From Liopterus haemorrhoidalis (taxonomy: Eukaryota; Arthropoda; Insecta; Coleoptera; Dytiscidae): DNA of 64,000 bases. How positions within the stretch are numbered: position 1 is the first letter of the stretch; every line of letters starts with the position of its first letter. Made by a program: the position numbers and the translations under genes. Positions 21,864 to 32,523 of the stretch are shown here, in pieces. Below the pieces are notes generated by a model. The model did no database searches. It had not been told where the DNA came from and saw only the letters and a program-made list of their open reading frames with translations. The stretch spans positions 6,034,924 to 6,098,923 of the forward strand of contig OZ020616.1 in NCBI GenBank assembly GCA_963971575.1. Direction: 5' to 3'.

Positions 21864-22540
21864 TCAGCTGTGGCCACCAAAGGCCCGACCGCCATCGTAA
21901 AGTACTTGTATAAAATAAATTCTAGCAGCAGAGTAGAAATAACTTGGCCTAATATTTTCTAACAGAGATATTATTTATAATGACCATGGAAACGTTACAT
22001 ATAAGTATGAAAAAAATTCGAGAAATTTTACAGAAATTATTCGAAATTTTTCGTTTTATCAAAATTTCGTTTTATTCGAAAATTTCGTTTTGTCTCAAAT
22101 AAAAGTTATTAGTTATTGCTTTTATAGCAACTTTTGTTCAATAATTTTTTTCTAAATATTTTTCTGTTGTGATATATTCACAAAAATCTTAAAATCGAAA
22201 CGAGTAAACTTCCATTTTTAGTCAACCGATTTTTACCAAAAGCTGAACAACTCGTGCCATTGATGGCAGAAGCTTAAATATGAAGTTTAATAAAAATCCT
22301 TTCAGCCGAATTTGCTCTGCACGTGTACACAGACGGACAGACAGACGGACAGACAGGCAGACAGACAGACGGACAGACACACAGATGGACGGACGGACAG
22401 ACAGACCAACAGACATCATGCTAAAAATAGTCAAATCGTTATGTAGGGACCTCAATTCGTGGAGATCTATCGAAATCTCGAAACGTCAAAATTGGTATGA
22501 TCACAGTACCTCCCTTATATATGTTGACGGTCGGTAAAAA
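21864..22540 (-). mobile_element. HINE-like family B element, copy 3
   Basis: Reverse orientation: the 3' hairpin side (TCAGCTGTGGCCACC) is at the left, the (GACA/GACG)n tract at 22,331-22,408, and the 5' end (TTTTTACCGACCGTCAAC) at the right. It lies in the untranslated 5' part of the mariner copy. Confidence 0.8.
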
Positions 22541-22822
22541 GTTGCAAGACCTCAAACATAAAACAGTATCCGTTGCACTATGCCCAAGTCTGAAGCAAAA
22601 CCTTATAGCATACCGTTGCTCGAAATGAATGTCACTTTTATGTTTAGAACGCACGAAAAAAAAAAAAAAAAACGCTACGAACAATAAAATTACTCTAGCG
22701 AGTTCAAACTCATACTGAAAGAGTATCACTTGTTCAAGTGCCGCCCCTCCAAGTTCTGCGTTCCAAATGTTGCCAGATCAAACAGTTGCCGCCAATCCGG
22801 TTACTTAATTTACACACCTCGT

Positions 22823-23327
22823 ATATGAAAATTTACTAAGTTCTTTATTTTCTTTTGCACAACATTCAAAGCTATTAGCTTTAACTACTTAAGCAATTTA
22901 TTTAAAGGAATCCTTAAAGAAATATGCACATAATACTTTAATAAAATTACCTGCCTGTTAAATTTCCACAATTTGTGAAACGACTTTAAACAACAATAAG
23001 AAACGCCTTAACGACGCATAAACATTCTTAGTAAAGCAGTGAATGTTCAGAATAAATTAAAAACACGACAATAGGTACCTACTTGAGGCAGGAACATTTT
23101 CATAAAAAACCCCACCACATAAATATTCGCCCTGCCTCGCCACCTAACCACCTAACCACCTAACCCCTGACATCACTAAATTGAAAAACCAATAATGCTA
23201 ACAAAACTCACACACTGTTCTGACAAATACGGTATTGTCCAAGGCGCACCCACCTTACCCATGGGCGCACGGCGGGGTTATGTCTCTTGGAAAGAAGGAA
23301 CAACTATTTTAATTTAAGTAAAGTAAA
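22823..23327. other. No gene; short CCACCTAA tandem
   Basis: CCACCTAA is repeated about three times at 23,140-23,166. No coding region is seen. Confidence 0.4.
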
Positions 23328-23402
23328 AATATATTGGAGACCGTTTTTAAAAAACTTAATTGGACACATCGAGGCTTAAACATTAATGTAGATCGTCTAA
23401 AC

Positions 23403-24420
23403 CAGCGTTTCTCAACCGGGGGGCCGCGAAGTCATACAAGATCGAAACATGAAAATGTAATAAAAATGCACTCAATCTTACAAGATATAAATTTGATTCA
23501 TATTTATAAATTCGAGTATCTTATATTGATATTCATAAAAATATACCTTTTACAACATAAATAAAATAAATATTCTATTTATTTTTATACTTAATAAACT
23601 TATTTTGACAACTAATTTAAATTACAGGCTATTTCAAATGTTTAAGTTGTCACTAGCTAACTTTATAATGAGTAAATAGGCTTTTACTAAACAAAATGAT
23701 CAAAAGTTTCATTTAATCGATAAAAATTACTAGATTTGAAAATCTAGTTCCGCTTTAACAAAAGAAACAGACTATAAGTAGACTATATCAAGGTCAAATA
23801 AATTGTATGTGTCGGTTAATGGGTTTCTCTGACAACGGTTCGCGTTGGAGGTACTTCAAGTATTTTTAAGTTGTGCTTTGAAGTACGATTTGAAAGTGCT
23901 ATATTTGTTATTATATATTTTTTTAATTGCTCTCCGAACTACAGGTAACTCAAGAATAAGGATGCGAATGTGTTTAAATTAAAATGGAAGGCACTTTGAA
24001 CACTTGTAAATAAAAATACTTTACTTTCAAGTCGTTATAGGGAATCGTCATTTAAAAATATCACAGTTTTTTTGTCAACCGTAAAAGGTATTAAAAAAAT
24101 GTTTAAGGAAAAGTTGTTGAAAAGCTTCATCCAAAGATATCCAATATGACATACGTTCTCATTTAAAAATTCGAAATTGTCCTTGATATCCTGTAATTCC
24201 GGTTTTTTTCCGGAAAACTTACTAAAAATACTACCATTCAATTTTGTGGATAAATTTTAGTTCAAAATTTTTGACGTGTGAGCAACGTCGCCTTTTCGAA
24301 AAAACTCGTGTTCCCATTATCTTGATACACCCTATATATATATATATATATATAGGGGGGCCGCAGACAATATTTATATAATTTGGGGGGTCCCAGGCCA
24401 TAAAAGGTTGAGAAGCACTG
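23403..24420. mobile_element. hAT-type element of 1,018 bp inside RTE LINE
   Basis: TIRs CAGYGYTTCTCAACC are inverted, and GTCTAAAC is duplicated exactly (23,395-23,402; 24,421-24,428). No hAT transposase is present; the minus frame at 24,035-24,241 is not recognisable. A (TA)n tract lies at about 24,334-24,354 and may mark the end of a further nested unit. Confidence 0.95.
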
Positions 24421-24545
24421 GTCTAAACCATTTACGTTTCGCCGACGATATTCTTTTAATTACTGACGACTTAAGAGAAATGGACCAAATGATGGAAGAA
24501 TTGAATAGTGAGGCCAAGAATATAGGGCTCCAAATCAACATAAAA

Positions 24546-25594
24546 ATTTATGTGAAGTGTGAATTTTCACACATCTCAGGGTTTCGCAGGTATTTAGTAA
24601 TGATGATTATTTGGGGATGCCAAAACAAATTTTATGTTAAAATATTTTTTTATTAATTTTAATTCGAATGCCTAAATACCATTATTTGGGTTTCTAAATA
24701 TTTGCATTTTTTTTTTTTTTTATATAGCAAGGTTCATTAATATTTTGAAAATTGCGCCTACGGCTTCCTTTGATTGTTTAAGTCATAAACTCCGCCCCTC
24801 TGATTTAGTATACATTGAAACATAGAATTAAATTATAATTTCAACACTTCTCACTGGTTATTAAATTTACGCTTTTAAAAATTAAATGCAACATTTGCCA
24901 AAATATAATTAGAATTTTGACAAAATAATTTAAACAAAACAAAAGTGCAAAAAACAGAAAATATTTAAATTGACAGGAATCGAACAGTAGTTTGCAATTT
25001 ACGAAGCGAGAACATTACCACTTGACTACGGATGTTCACTCGTTTACTGTGTTAAATAGCGGATTAAATATTTTACATATTTTAGTTAAAAACACAAAAA
25101 ATGCGTTATTTTCTGAAAACATAATCTGATCAAAAATTCCTGTTGTACTATTCCGGTTTACACCAATGTACATTAATTAGATTTTTTTCAGATTTTTAGT
25201 TTAAACCATCTGGGCTACAGGGTGTGGGACAAAAATTGTTTTGCACAATTTTGGCAAAAAACGCGTCAAAATAATTTAGTTTGCAAAAATAAAATTTTGA
25301 TCGTTAATCCACGTACCAAGGGCTTTCATTTGATACCCTACACAGAATTGTAAAAAAATATATATATATATATTTTTTTTTTCGATGAGCATATATTTGT
25401 TTATATTTTTAGGGGGATATGTTTTTTAAGTGTTTTAGTATTTTTACTATGCGCGGGTCAAAGAGTTGTATAAGCAAGCCAAATTTCAACTCTCTAGGTT
25501 TAGCCGTTTGGCTACAATTTTTACCGAACAGACAGACAGACAGACGACAAAATGACGGTATAAGGGTTTTTTCGTCATTCCTACAAAACCCTAA
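24546..25594 (-). mobile_element. HINE-like family A element, copy 1, inside RTE LINE
   Basis: The 3' hairpin GTGTGAATTTTCACAC is at the left (about 24,558-24,573), next to GGGTTTCGCAGGTATTTAG. The AGAC tract is at 25,530-25,546 and the 5' end GGGTTTTGTAGGAAT (inverse) at the right. The host reads AACATAAAA before and AAGATCAGA after, whereas the uninterrupted LINE copy has AACACAAAAAAGACCAGA, so the insertion lies within an A run and made no long duplication. Confidence 0.9.
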
Positions 25595-26085
25595 AAAAGA
25601 TCAGAAAATTGACAAATTTAGTGCTGAGTGGTAATTTCAATTTCAATCATTGTCCGTCAATCGCATGTAGACCCATTGATCAAGTTTGTCACTACAAATA
25701 CCTGGGACACGAAATCTGGATGGGCAGCCTTTGGAAATCTGAGGCGCATTTTAAAAGGTGATTTCTCCATCTGTCTCAAGATATATGATCAATGTGTCTT
25801 ACCCGTCTTCACCTATGGTGCTGAGACTCTCACCCTCACACGAAAATCTGCAGAAAAATTACGAGTTGCTCAAAGATCAATGGAGAGAGCGACGATAGGC
25901 GTTACACTTTTAGAACAAAAGAAAAATTTGTGGATCAGACAGCAAACAAAAGTTTGTGATATAATTGGCAGAATTTCACGTCTGAAGTGGCAGTGAGCAG
26001 GCCATGTTGCCAGAGTAATTGATGATAGATGGACCAGAAGAATACTGGAATACAACAGTAATAGCAACATTATTAGAAATGTCAA

Positions 26086-26264
26086 TGTTGAAAATCATCG
26101 ATATTTTTTGTTCGATGTTTTTCCAATATCGCTGTTAGACGATATCGCTTCGAAGTCAACTATCGATATCTTGTCAACCGATCCTCATCCAGTAGACTAT
26201 TTGGAAGTTGATTATTTTAATTAACAATAATTCTTTATCATTTAATAAATTAATAAGGTTATAT
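26086..26264. other. Short spacer with ATATCG repeats
   Basis: Several ATCGATATTT-like motifs lie at 26,096-26,175. No feature is supported. Confidence 0.3.
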
Positions 26265-26387
26265 CAGGCCCGCCCTAGGCGGGGGCAAGTGGGGCACCTG
26301 CCCCAGGCCCCGTGCCTTTGTGGGCCCCGCGCTTCTACCGTCAAGTAATAAAATACATTAAAAATATTATTCCAAGTTTTATAAATA

Positions 26388-27341
26388 CAGTGGTGCCTTG
26401 ACTTACGAGTTTAATTCGTTCCGTGACGGAGCTCGTAACTCAAATTACTCGTATGTCAAATCAATTTTCCCCATTGGAATGAATTGAAAGGCCATTAATA
26501 CGTTCCGGGCCCTCAAAACACACCGCAATTTTTTTGTTACATGTTTGATTTAATAAGAAATATTGTATAAAACCTAGGGTGACCAGATTTCAGTGAAGGG
26601 AAACCGGGACACAGGGAAAAAAAGAAGGTCCTCACCTCCCAAATCCAAGTGAAGAGCAAAAAAAGGTCCTCACCTCCCAGATCCAAGTGAAGAGCAAAAA
26701 AAAAGGATCTCACCTCTCACATTGACTAGTTGTAATATTTCTTTTCTTACAAATGCATAATTATGTAAAAACCGGGACAATCGACCGTCCCGAAAAATTT
26801 TTTGGGACACCGGGATAATGTACATAAAACCGGGTCAATCCCGGAAAACCGGGACGGATGGTTACCCTAATAAAAGCGCAATACAATAGAATTACTGCAG
26901 TAAACTGATTAAGTATTATGTACATCAAGGTAAAGAAGATCAGACGACTTGAAGATACTGACAGAGGTGGAGGAGAAAGGTTGAACTGCATAACTGAATC
27001 TTATTCGCTGATTTTTGTCTTTTTCGCCACGCTTTCTTCACTTTCATCTGCAGGGATTTCGATAAAAACCTGTCCAATGCGATCTGTTTCATCCTCCCAT
27101 TCACAATGTTTCTGAAATGAGTTCGGCAAGTGTCATTAAATAGCGTCGTCAAACGCCCAGTTGTAACTTATTCTGGTGTTTCCCACATTCCCAACATTTC
27201 GTTCATCTCACTTGTAGAAATTACCTCCTCCGCTCGTAATTCGAATTCTAGCTCCCAACTCAAAGCAAAACATCGGCCGAGAGACGGCTCGTATCTCGAA
27301 AAACTCTTTAGTTGGGACACTCGTAAGTCAAGGTACCACTG
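26388..27341. mobile_element. pogo/Tigger-type MITE, middle of three nested
   Basis: Inverted ends CAGTGGTGCCTTGACTTACG and its partner with GTACC, flanked by TA (26,386-26,387; 27,342-27,343). TIRs of this kind are usual for pogo/Tigger-derived MITEs. The frames at 26,918-27,407 are antisense shadows of each other and I cannot assign them. Confidence 0.8.
26575..26869. mobile_element. hAT MITE, innermost of three
   Basis: TIRs TAGGGTGACCAGATTT and TTAGGGTAACCATCCG (inverse), with the duplication ATAAAACC/ATAAAAGC (7 of 8 match). The centre has tandem units of about 40 bp (GGTCCTCACCTCCCAAATCC) at 26,614-26,716 and CCGGGACA repeats. Confidence 0.85.
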
Positions 27342-27426
27342 TAGTTGGAAAAAAAATATATTTTCATTGAATATAAGTATGTGCACTTTGTTAATAGTTA
27401 ATAACATTAAAGAACATATCGTTATT

Positions 27427-27461
<35 letters not shown>

Positions 27462-27524
27462 TGGGGCCCCGCAATTCCAGTTTTGCCCCAGGCCTCGCAA
27501 ATGCTAGGGGCGGCCCTGTTATAT

Positions 27525-28253
27525 GATAATATTTTTTGATCAAATCAATTTAAAGTAAAAAAACTAAAATACGTGGAACAATATATTAACCAACTAAATA
27601 ATAAAATAAATAAAATTTGAAATTTAAAAACATATGGAAATGTTATTACCAAACCGTTGTTGTGTATTTAGGGCTAGCCAATTTATGTGTCAAGTCGCAT
27701 GTACCAACATACAGCCCGAAACCCGCCAACGCTCGAATATTAGAAAAAGAACAAGCCTCGAATGTTGTTTTACAAATTTATATGTTGGAATTTTGGTGGT
27801 TATATGTTAATTTAAAGCCATACCAGATGACTCTTAAAGAATGACTGAAAAAATACCACAAAAAATAAATAGAATATAAGAATGTCAGAAATAAAATATT
27901 TAGGTGACAGTACACCCTAACGTATTTCAATAGAACTTGCTTTCAACTAAATTAAATAAGAATAAAAGGTTCTGTTATAAAAAAAAATACTTCCTAGATT
28001 ATAATTTTAATATAACAACAGCCATATTCTAATGCAACGTCCAATAAAGAAGGATTATCGGCATATTTAGAGTAAGTTAAACAAATATAGTCCACGGCTT
28101 ATGTGGACCATAGTTATATCCCTTAATTGGTGAAGAACAAGAGAGTCACCGGTGTCTCATTTTACTAGCTATTTATGCACTAAGGGTGTTATTAAGATGT
28201 TTACGCCCGGAAGCAACGTAATACAGCCCGAGGAATGGATGTTGCTCGATGCA
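27525..28253. other. No recognised gene
   Basis: The 75-codon frame at 27,617-27,844 matches nothing known. AT-rich. Confidence 0.35.
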
Positions 28254-29395
28254 TAAAAAATTGAAGTCAAGTGTGAATATTCACACATTTCAGGGTTTTG
28301 CATGTATTTAATTGGTGTAAGAAGCCAACGTAATACTGGATGTCCAGGAATATTTATCACATCAAAATCAAAATTTTTTTGATAATCACTTTTATTCGTT
28401 ATTTGAGAACTAAGAGCTTCTATTTAATTTTTTTAAACAAAATTTAAATAATATGCCAAATATCCCAGCATTTTTTCTGCAATTGCTTCGTATTAATTTT
28501 TCATTAGATTAATAAGAAATATTTTACAGTGTAGAGTGTAGTGTGATGTGGTGTGTGTAACTCAGTTCGCAACTATTAAAAAAATATATTATTTTTTTAA
28601 TTATTTTAATTGCAAAAAAATACACGCACTATCTTAATAAGCTACTAATTAGCTATAAATACAAAAAATCCATAACATTATTAGCCATAATTTAACCAGG
28701 AATTAAAAAAAATATTATTTTTTTTAAAACACAGCAACTGCCATATTTTCCAAAATCACAATCTGATCAAAAATTCCTCTCGTACGTTCCCGGCTCAAAT
28801 CAATAGACATTACCTACAATTTTTTCAGATTTCTAGTTTAACCCTTTTTGTTAAAGGGTGCGGGACAAGAACTTTTGCACATTTTTGAATTTCAAAAAAC
28901 TATCTATCGTTCCGTATTCTACGTCTTAAGAGATTTCTTTTGATACCACACAATAGTTTTTTTCAATTAACGACTCAAATAATCGAAGTTTTTCGAAAAA
29001 TGTATCTGATCAAAAATTCCTGTTGAACTATTCCGGTTCCCATCAATGTTCATTACGGAGATTTTTTTAAAAGATTTTTAGATAAATCCCTTTGGGAGAT
29101 AGAGTGGGAGACGAAACTTTTTTGACACAGTTTTGGCCAAAATCCAATAAAAAATTTTGATTTTTCAAAAATAAAAATTTGTTTGTTGATCCACGCATTA
29201 AGAGGTTTCATTTGGTATACCACTCAAAATTTAAAAAAAATATTTATTTTTTATTAAATACATAGTTGTTTATATTTATCTAGGGATGTGTTTTTTTGAA
29301 CTCTCAGTATGTTTCCTACATGTGGGTCAAAGAGTTGTATAAGCATGTCAAATTTTAACATTCTATGTTAAGCCGTTTGGTACAATTTCTACCGT

Positions 29396-29434
<39 letters not shown>

Positions 29435-29488
29435 CATGAGTGACGTTATAAGGGTGTCTTGGTGGTCATACCTACAAAACCCTAAAAA
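28254..29488 (-). mobile_element. HINE-like family A' element, long form
   Basis: Hairpin GTGTGAATATTCACAC at about 28,270-28,285, next to GGGTTTTGCATGTATTTA. At the other end lie (AGAC)n at 29,399-29,432 and the inverse of GGGTTTTGTAGGTATGACC, ending CCCTAAAAA. The middle contains two successive copies of a GATCAAAAATTCCT module (about 28,767 and 29,008). That suggests it is a fusion of two related halves. Confidence 0.8.
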
Positions 29489-30055
29489 TTATCAATTAGA
29501 TTATTTAAGTTCAGGTTCAAAAAAATACTTATTGAGAATTGTCTTTACAATTCCGATGAATTTTTCAATAATAATCTTGGTAATTACACTTAACATGAAT
29601 GTAGTTTTTTCTACTATTGTTAACATTATTATTGTTTTTGTTTTGTTTTTGTATCTATCACATTTAGGCCCGGTCTTTCCACCTTCAGATAAAGTCCCAG
29701 GTAACTATCTGACAGATAAGGTTATTTGTAACTTCATCTGCTGAGTAAATGTCAATACCAGTCAGTGAATCCAATACATCTCATTATCCGTTAGATAACT
29801 ATCCGATAGATACATTTGTATAGAAAGAAGGGATGACATTTACTCAGCAGATGAAGTTAAAAATAACCTTATCTGTCAGATAGTTACCTGGGACTTTATC
29901 TGAAGGTGGAAAGACCGGGCCTTAATATTTTATTTTTATTTTTCAATGTATTCAACATGTATTTCAACTTTTGTTCAATGTATTTATCATGTATTTACTG
30001 ACAAATGTAAACGTCGTAAGATGTTAAATAAATATTATTATTATTATTATTTTCG
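29489..30055 (+). pseudogene. LINE 3' end (same family as 56,945-57,700)
   Basis: The frame LDYLSSGSKKYLLRIVFTIP, then MNFSIIILVITLNMN matches the C-terminal tail of the LINE at 57 kb (LNYLSSSSKKYLLRIVSTIR). The 3' UTR has GTAAACGTCGTAAGATGT and a (TTA)n tail at 30,030-30,051. A MITE lies inside. Confidence 0.75.
29667..29921. mobile_element. Hairpin MITE, 255 bp, Harbinger-type
   Basis: Long inverted arms starting GGCCCGGTCTTTCCACCTTC extend for about 90 bp each. TTA is duplicated (29,664-29,666; 29,922-29,924). A second copy is at 37,932-38,190. Confidence 0.9.
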
Positions 30056-31466
30056 TGATAGCGCAGTTCCCTATTGAATTGTATTGCTCCATTATGAAAT
30101 GCAGCGAATGAATTATTTACTTAAATTCTGCTTATCAAGACGCTGACACATACTTTTTTAATCAAACAGCTGAATGACACAATGGTGAGGTGTTACAATC
30201 AAGACCTATAGTCTGGACAGTGACACCTTCGTGAAAATATCCTAGCAAAGAGAATTTTACAAAAGGATTCGCTGAATAAAAAACAGCGAATAGTTGCTAA
30301 TTCCCAACATCGATGAGATCTATTGTAAAACAACCGATGACGCAGTTCAACACTGGTTAATAGCAAAAATGTGAGGCGTGACTTATTGAATACATTGTCA
30401 TTATTGTTTACTCTGTAGTTATTTAAATGATAAATATTATAATACATATGTAAAAACAATATCTCGGAGCATTTTGTGTGCACATTAACTTCATAACAAC
30501 CCAAAGCAATAAATAATTAATTTGCTGCAGTCTGCGCCAGTTATGGTAAAATTACATCAACTAATAAAATATAAGACTACAGGCGAAATTTCGCATATGT
30601 ACATAATTTAAAGTTTATTGATAAAGCGACAGTAAACGTGTGTACATACTAATTGTGATATCCTGAAGCAATAAAATATTGTTAGAATTCGCATAACTTC
30701 ATTATATGAAACATCTACATTTAGTGTTAAACTCAATAATGGCGAGTAAGAGCGCCGCGAGAACTACAATAATTTCAAACAAATCTAGAATTTGCAATAT
30801 AAATTCCGACAACAATAAATTAAACAAGTGCTTATCTGTATTGCATGTACCTTCACAGTTGAATAACTACACGGACTGGTGAATTCTGCTTTGGCTCTAG
30901 CCATCAACGTCACAAACAATAGAGGTTACAACGGGTCGATTCAGTACGTAATACAACACTCAGATTAACGAGTACGAGAACAAATTCAACATGATTATAA
31001 TCGCATAAATATGGAAAAAAATATACGATTATTTTATACAGGGTCCGGCAGGGAAGTATTACGTTTTTCAAAACATTCTAAAGCCTGTTGTACACGATGC
31101 AATTTCTCGATTTGAATCTCGTACGATTTGTCGTACGATAATTATTGCACTGAGAATATTTTTCAAAATTAACGGATGTAAAATTATTGTAGTATACCAT
31201 CCAATATTTATCGCTTTGAATCTGTACCAATTGATGCGCACTACGTCTATTTTTGTAAGTTGACAAAATTCAAAGTAGCATAGATTTTTTCTACCGTGTA
31301 TCATATATCTCTAATAATACCATAATATATATTTTAATGCATTTTTTTTTTTTGTGTATAATTTCAAAAATATCATTCAAATCCAGACCTGGTAACATTG
31401 CGGGCGATCTTTTGTCACGCAAGAGCATAACGCCTACAGATACTATAGTTTATATTGCGACTATAT
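30056..31466. other. No recognised gene
   Basis: No coding region is supported in 1.4 kb. A transposon-end-like ACAGGGTCCGGCAGGG occurs at about 31,039 and TGTTGTACACGATGCAATTT at 31,088, each without a partner. Confidence 0.35.
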
Positions 31467-32523
31467 AAAAAATTGATGTGAAGTGTGAATTTTCACACAT
31501 TTCTGTGTTTTGCAGGTATTTAGTAACTGAGCGATGATTATTTGGGATGCCAAAACAAATTTTATGTCAAAATATTTTTTTATGAATTTTAATTCGAATG
31601 CCTAATACCATTATTTAAGTTTCTAAATATATGCAGTATTTTTTTTTTATACAGCAAAGTTCATTAAGACTTTGAAAATTGCACCTATGGCTTCCATTGG
31701 TTGCTTACATCATAAGTCCCGCACTTTGATTTCGTCAAACATAGAATTAAATTATAATTTCAACACTTTCCACTGGTTATTAAATTTACGCTTTTAAAAA
31801 TTAAATGCAACATTTACCAAATATAACTAGAATTTTAACAAAATAATTTAAACAAAATAAAAATGGAAAAAAAAAATCAACAGGATTCGAACCCTAGTTT
31901 GCAAGTTAACTTATATTATTAAGCGTACGACAAATCCAACCACGCCACGAAAGCTACTGGTCTGGTATATTACACAACGTATTAAATAGTTAACATATTT
32001 TAGTTAAAAACACAAAAAATGCGTTATTTTCCGAAAACATAATCTTATCAAAAATTCCTGTTGTACTATTCCGGTTCACACCAATGTACATTACTTAGAA
32101 TTTTTTCAAATTTTTAGCTTAAACCATCTGGGCTACAGGGTGTGGGACAAAATTTTTTTTGTACAATTTTGGCAAAAATCGCATCAAAATAATTTATTTT
32201 GCTAAAATAAAATTTTGATCGTTAATCCACGTACTAAGGGCTTTCATTTGATACTCTACTCAGAATTTAAAAAAAATATTTTTTTTTTCGATGAGCACAT
32301 ATTTGTTTATATTTTTAGAGGGATATGTTTTTTAGATATTTTAGTATTTTTCCTATGTGCGGGTCAAAGAGTTGTATAAGCATGCCAAATGTCAACTCTC
32401 TAGGTTTAGCCGTTTGGCTACAATTTTTACCGAACAGACAGACAGACAGACAGACAGACCGACAGACAGACGACAAAATGACGGTATAAGGGTTTTTTGG
32501 TCATACCTACAAAACCCTAAAAA
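31467..32523 (-). mobile_element. HINE-like family A element, copy 2
   Basis: Hairpin GTGTGAATTTTCACAC near 31,483, GTTTTGCAGGTATTTAG beside it, a tRNA-like segment at 31,878-31,965, (AGAC)n at 32,436-32,470, and the inverse of GGGTTTTGTAGGTATGACC at the right end. The frame with repeated TDRQ residues is the translated microsatellite and not a gene. Confidence 0.85.

Larger units (their letters stand above)
20926..22819 (-). mobile_element. mariner with internal deletion, carrying HINE B copy 3
   Basis: The TIRs read GAGGYGTGTAAATTAAGTAA then CCGGAYTG at both ends (from about 20,928 and to about 22,818). TA lies just outside on the right. The space holds the transposase pseudogene at 20,988-21,575 and a HINE at 21,864-22,540. 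Confidence 0.85.
23328..26085 (+). pseudogene. RTE-like LINE reverse transcriptase, split by two insertions
   Basis: Three segments belong to one copy. 23,328-23,402 gives KKLNWTHRGLNINVDRLN. 24,421-24,545 gives NHLRFADDILLITDDLREMD, with the catalytic FADD, then MMEELNSEAKNIGLQIN. 25,600-26,085 gives WAAFGNLRRILKGDFSICLK, DQCVLPVFTYGAETLTLTRK, AEKLRVAQRSMERATIGV and QQTKVCDIIGRISRLKWQ, the C-terminal part of RTE-type ORFs. The segments join in order once a hAT element (23,403-24,420) and a HINE (about 24,546-25,594) are removed. A related copy at 60,494-60,955 supplies the uninterrupted sequence. A deletion in the third segment removes about 19 residues after YLGHEI. Confidence 0.9.
26265..27517. 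mobile_element. hAT-type MITE (outer of three nested)
   Basis: Inverted GC-rich ends (CAGGCCCGCCCTAGGCGGGG and the inverse of AGGGCCGCCCCTAGC) with GTTATAT on both sides (26,258-26,264; 27,518-27,524). Most of its length is the insertion at 26,388-27,341. A (TA)n tract lies at 27,430-27,459. Confidence 0.75.

Noticed and set aside
23140..23166. CCACCTAA repeat as a telomere-like sequence
   Set aside because: Only about three units and not the insect TTAGG motif.
26918..27407. Overlapping ORFs on both strands inside the Tigger-type MITE
   Set aside because: They are mutual shadows, match no family, and lie in a non-autonomous element.
31079..31300. MITE suggested by TGTTGTACACGATGCAATTT
   Set aside because: No inverted partner or TSD could be found.
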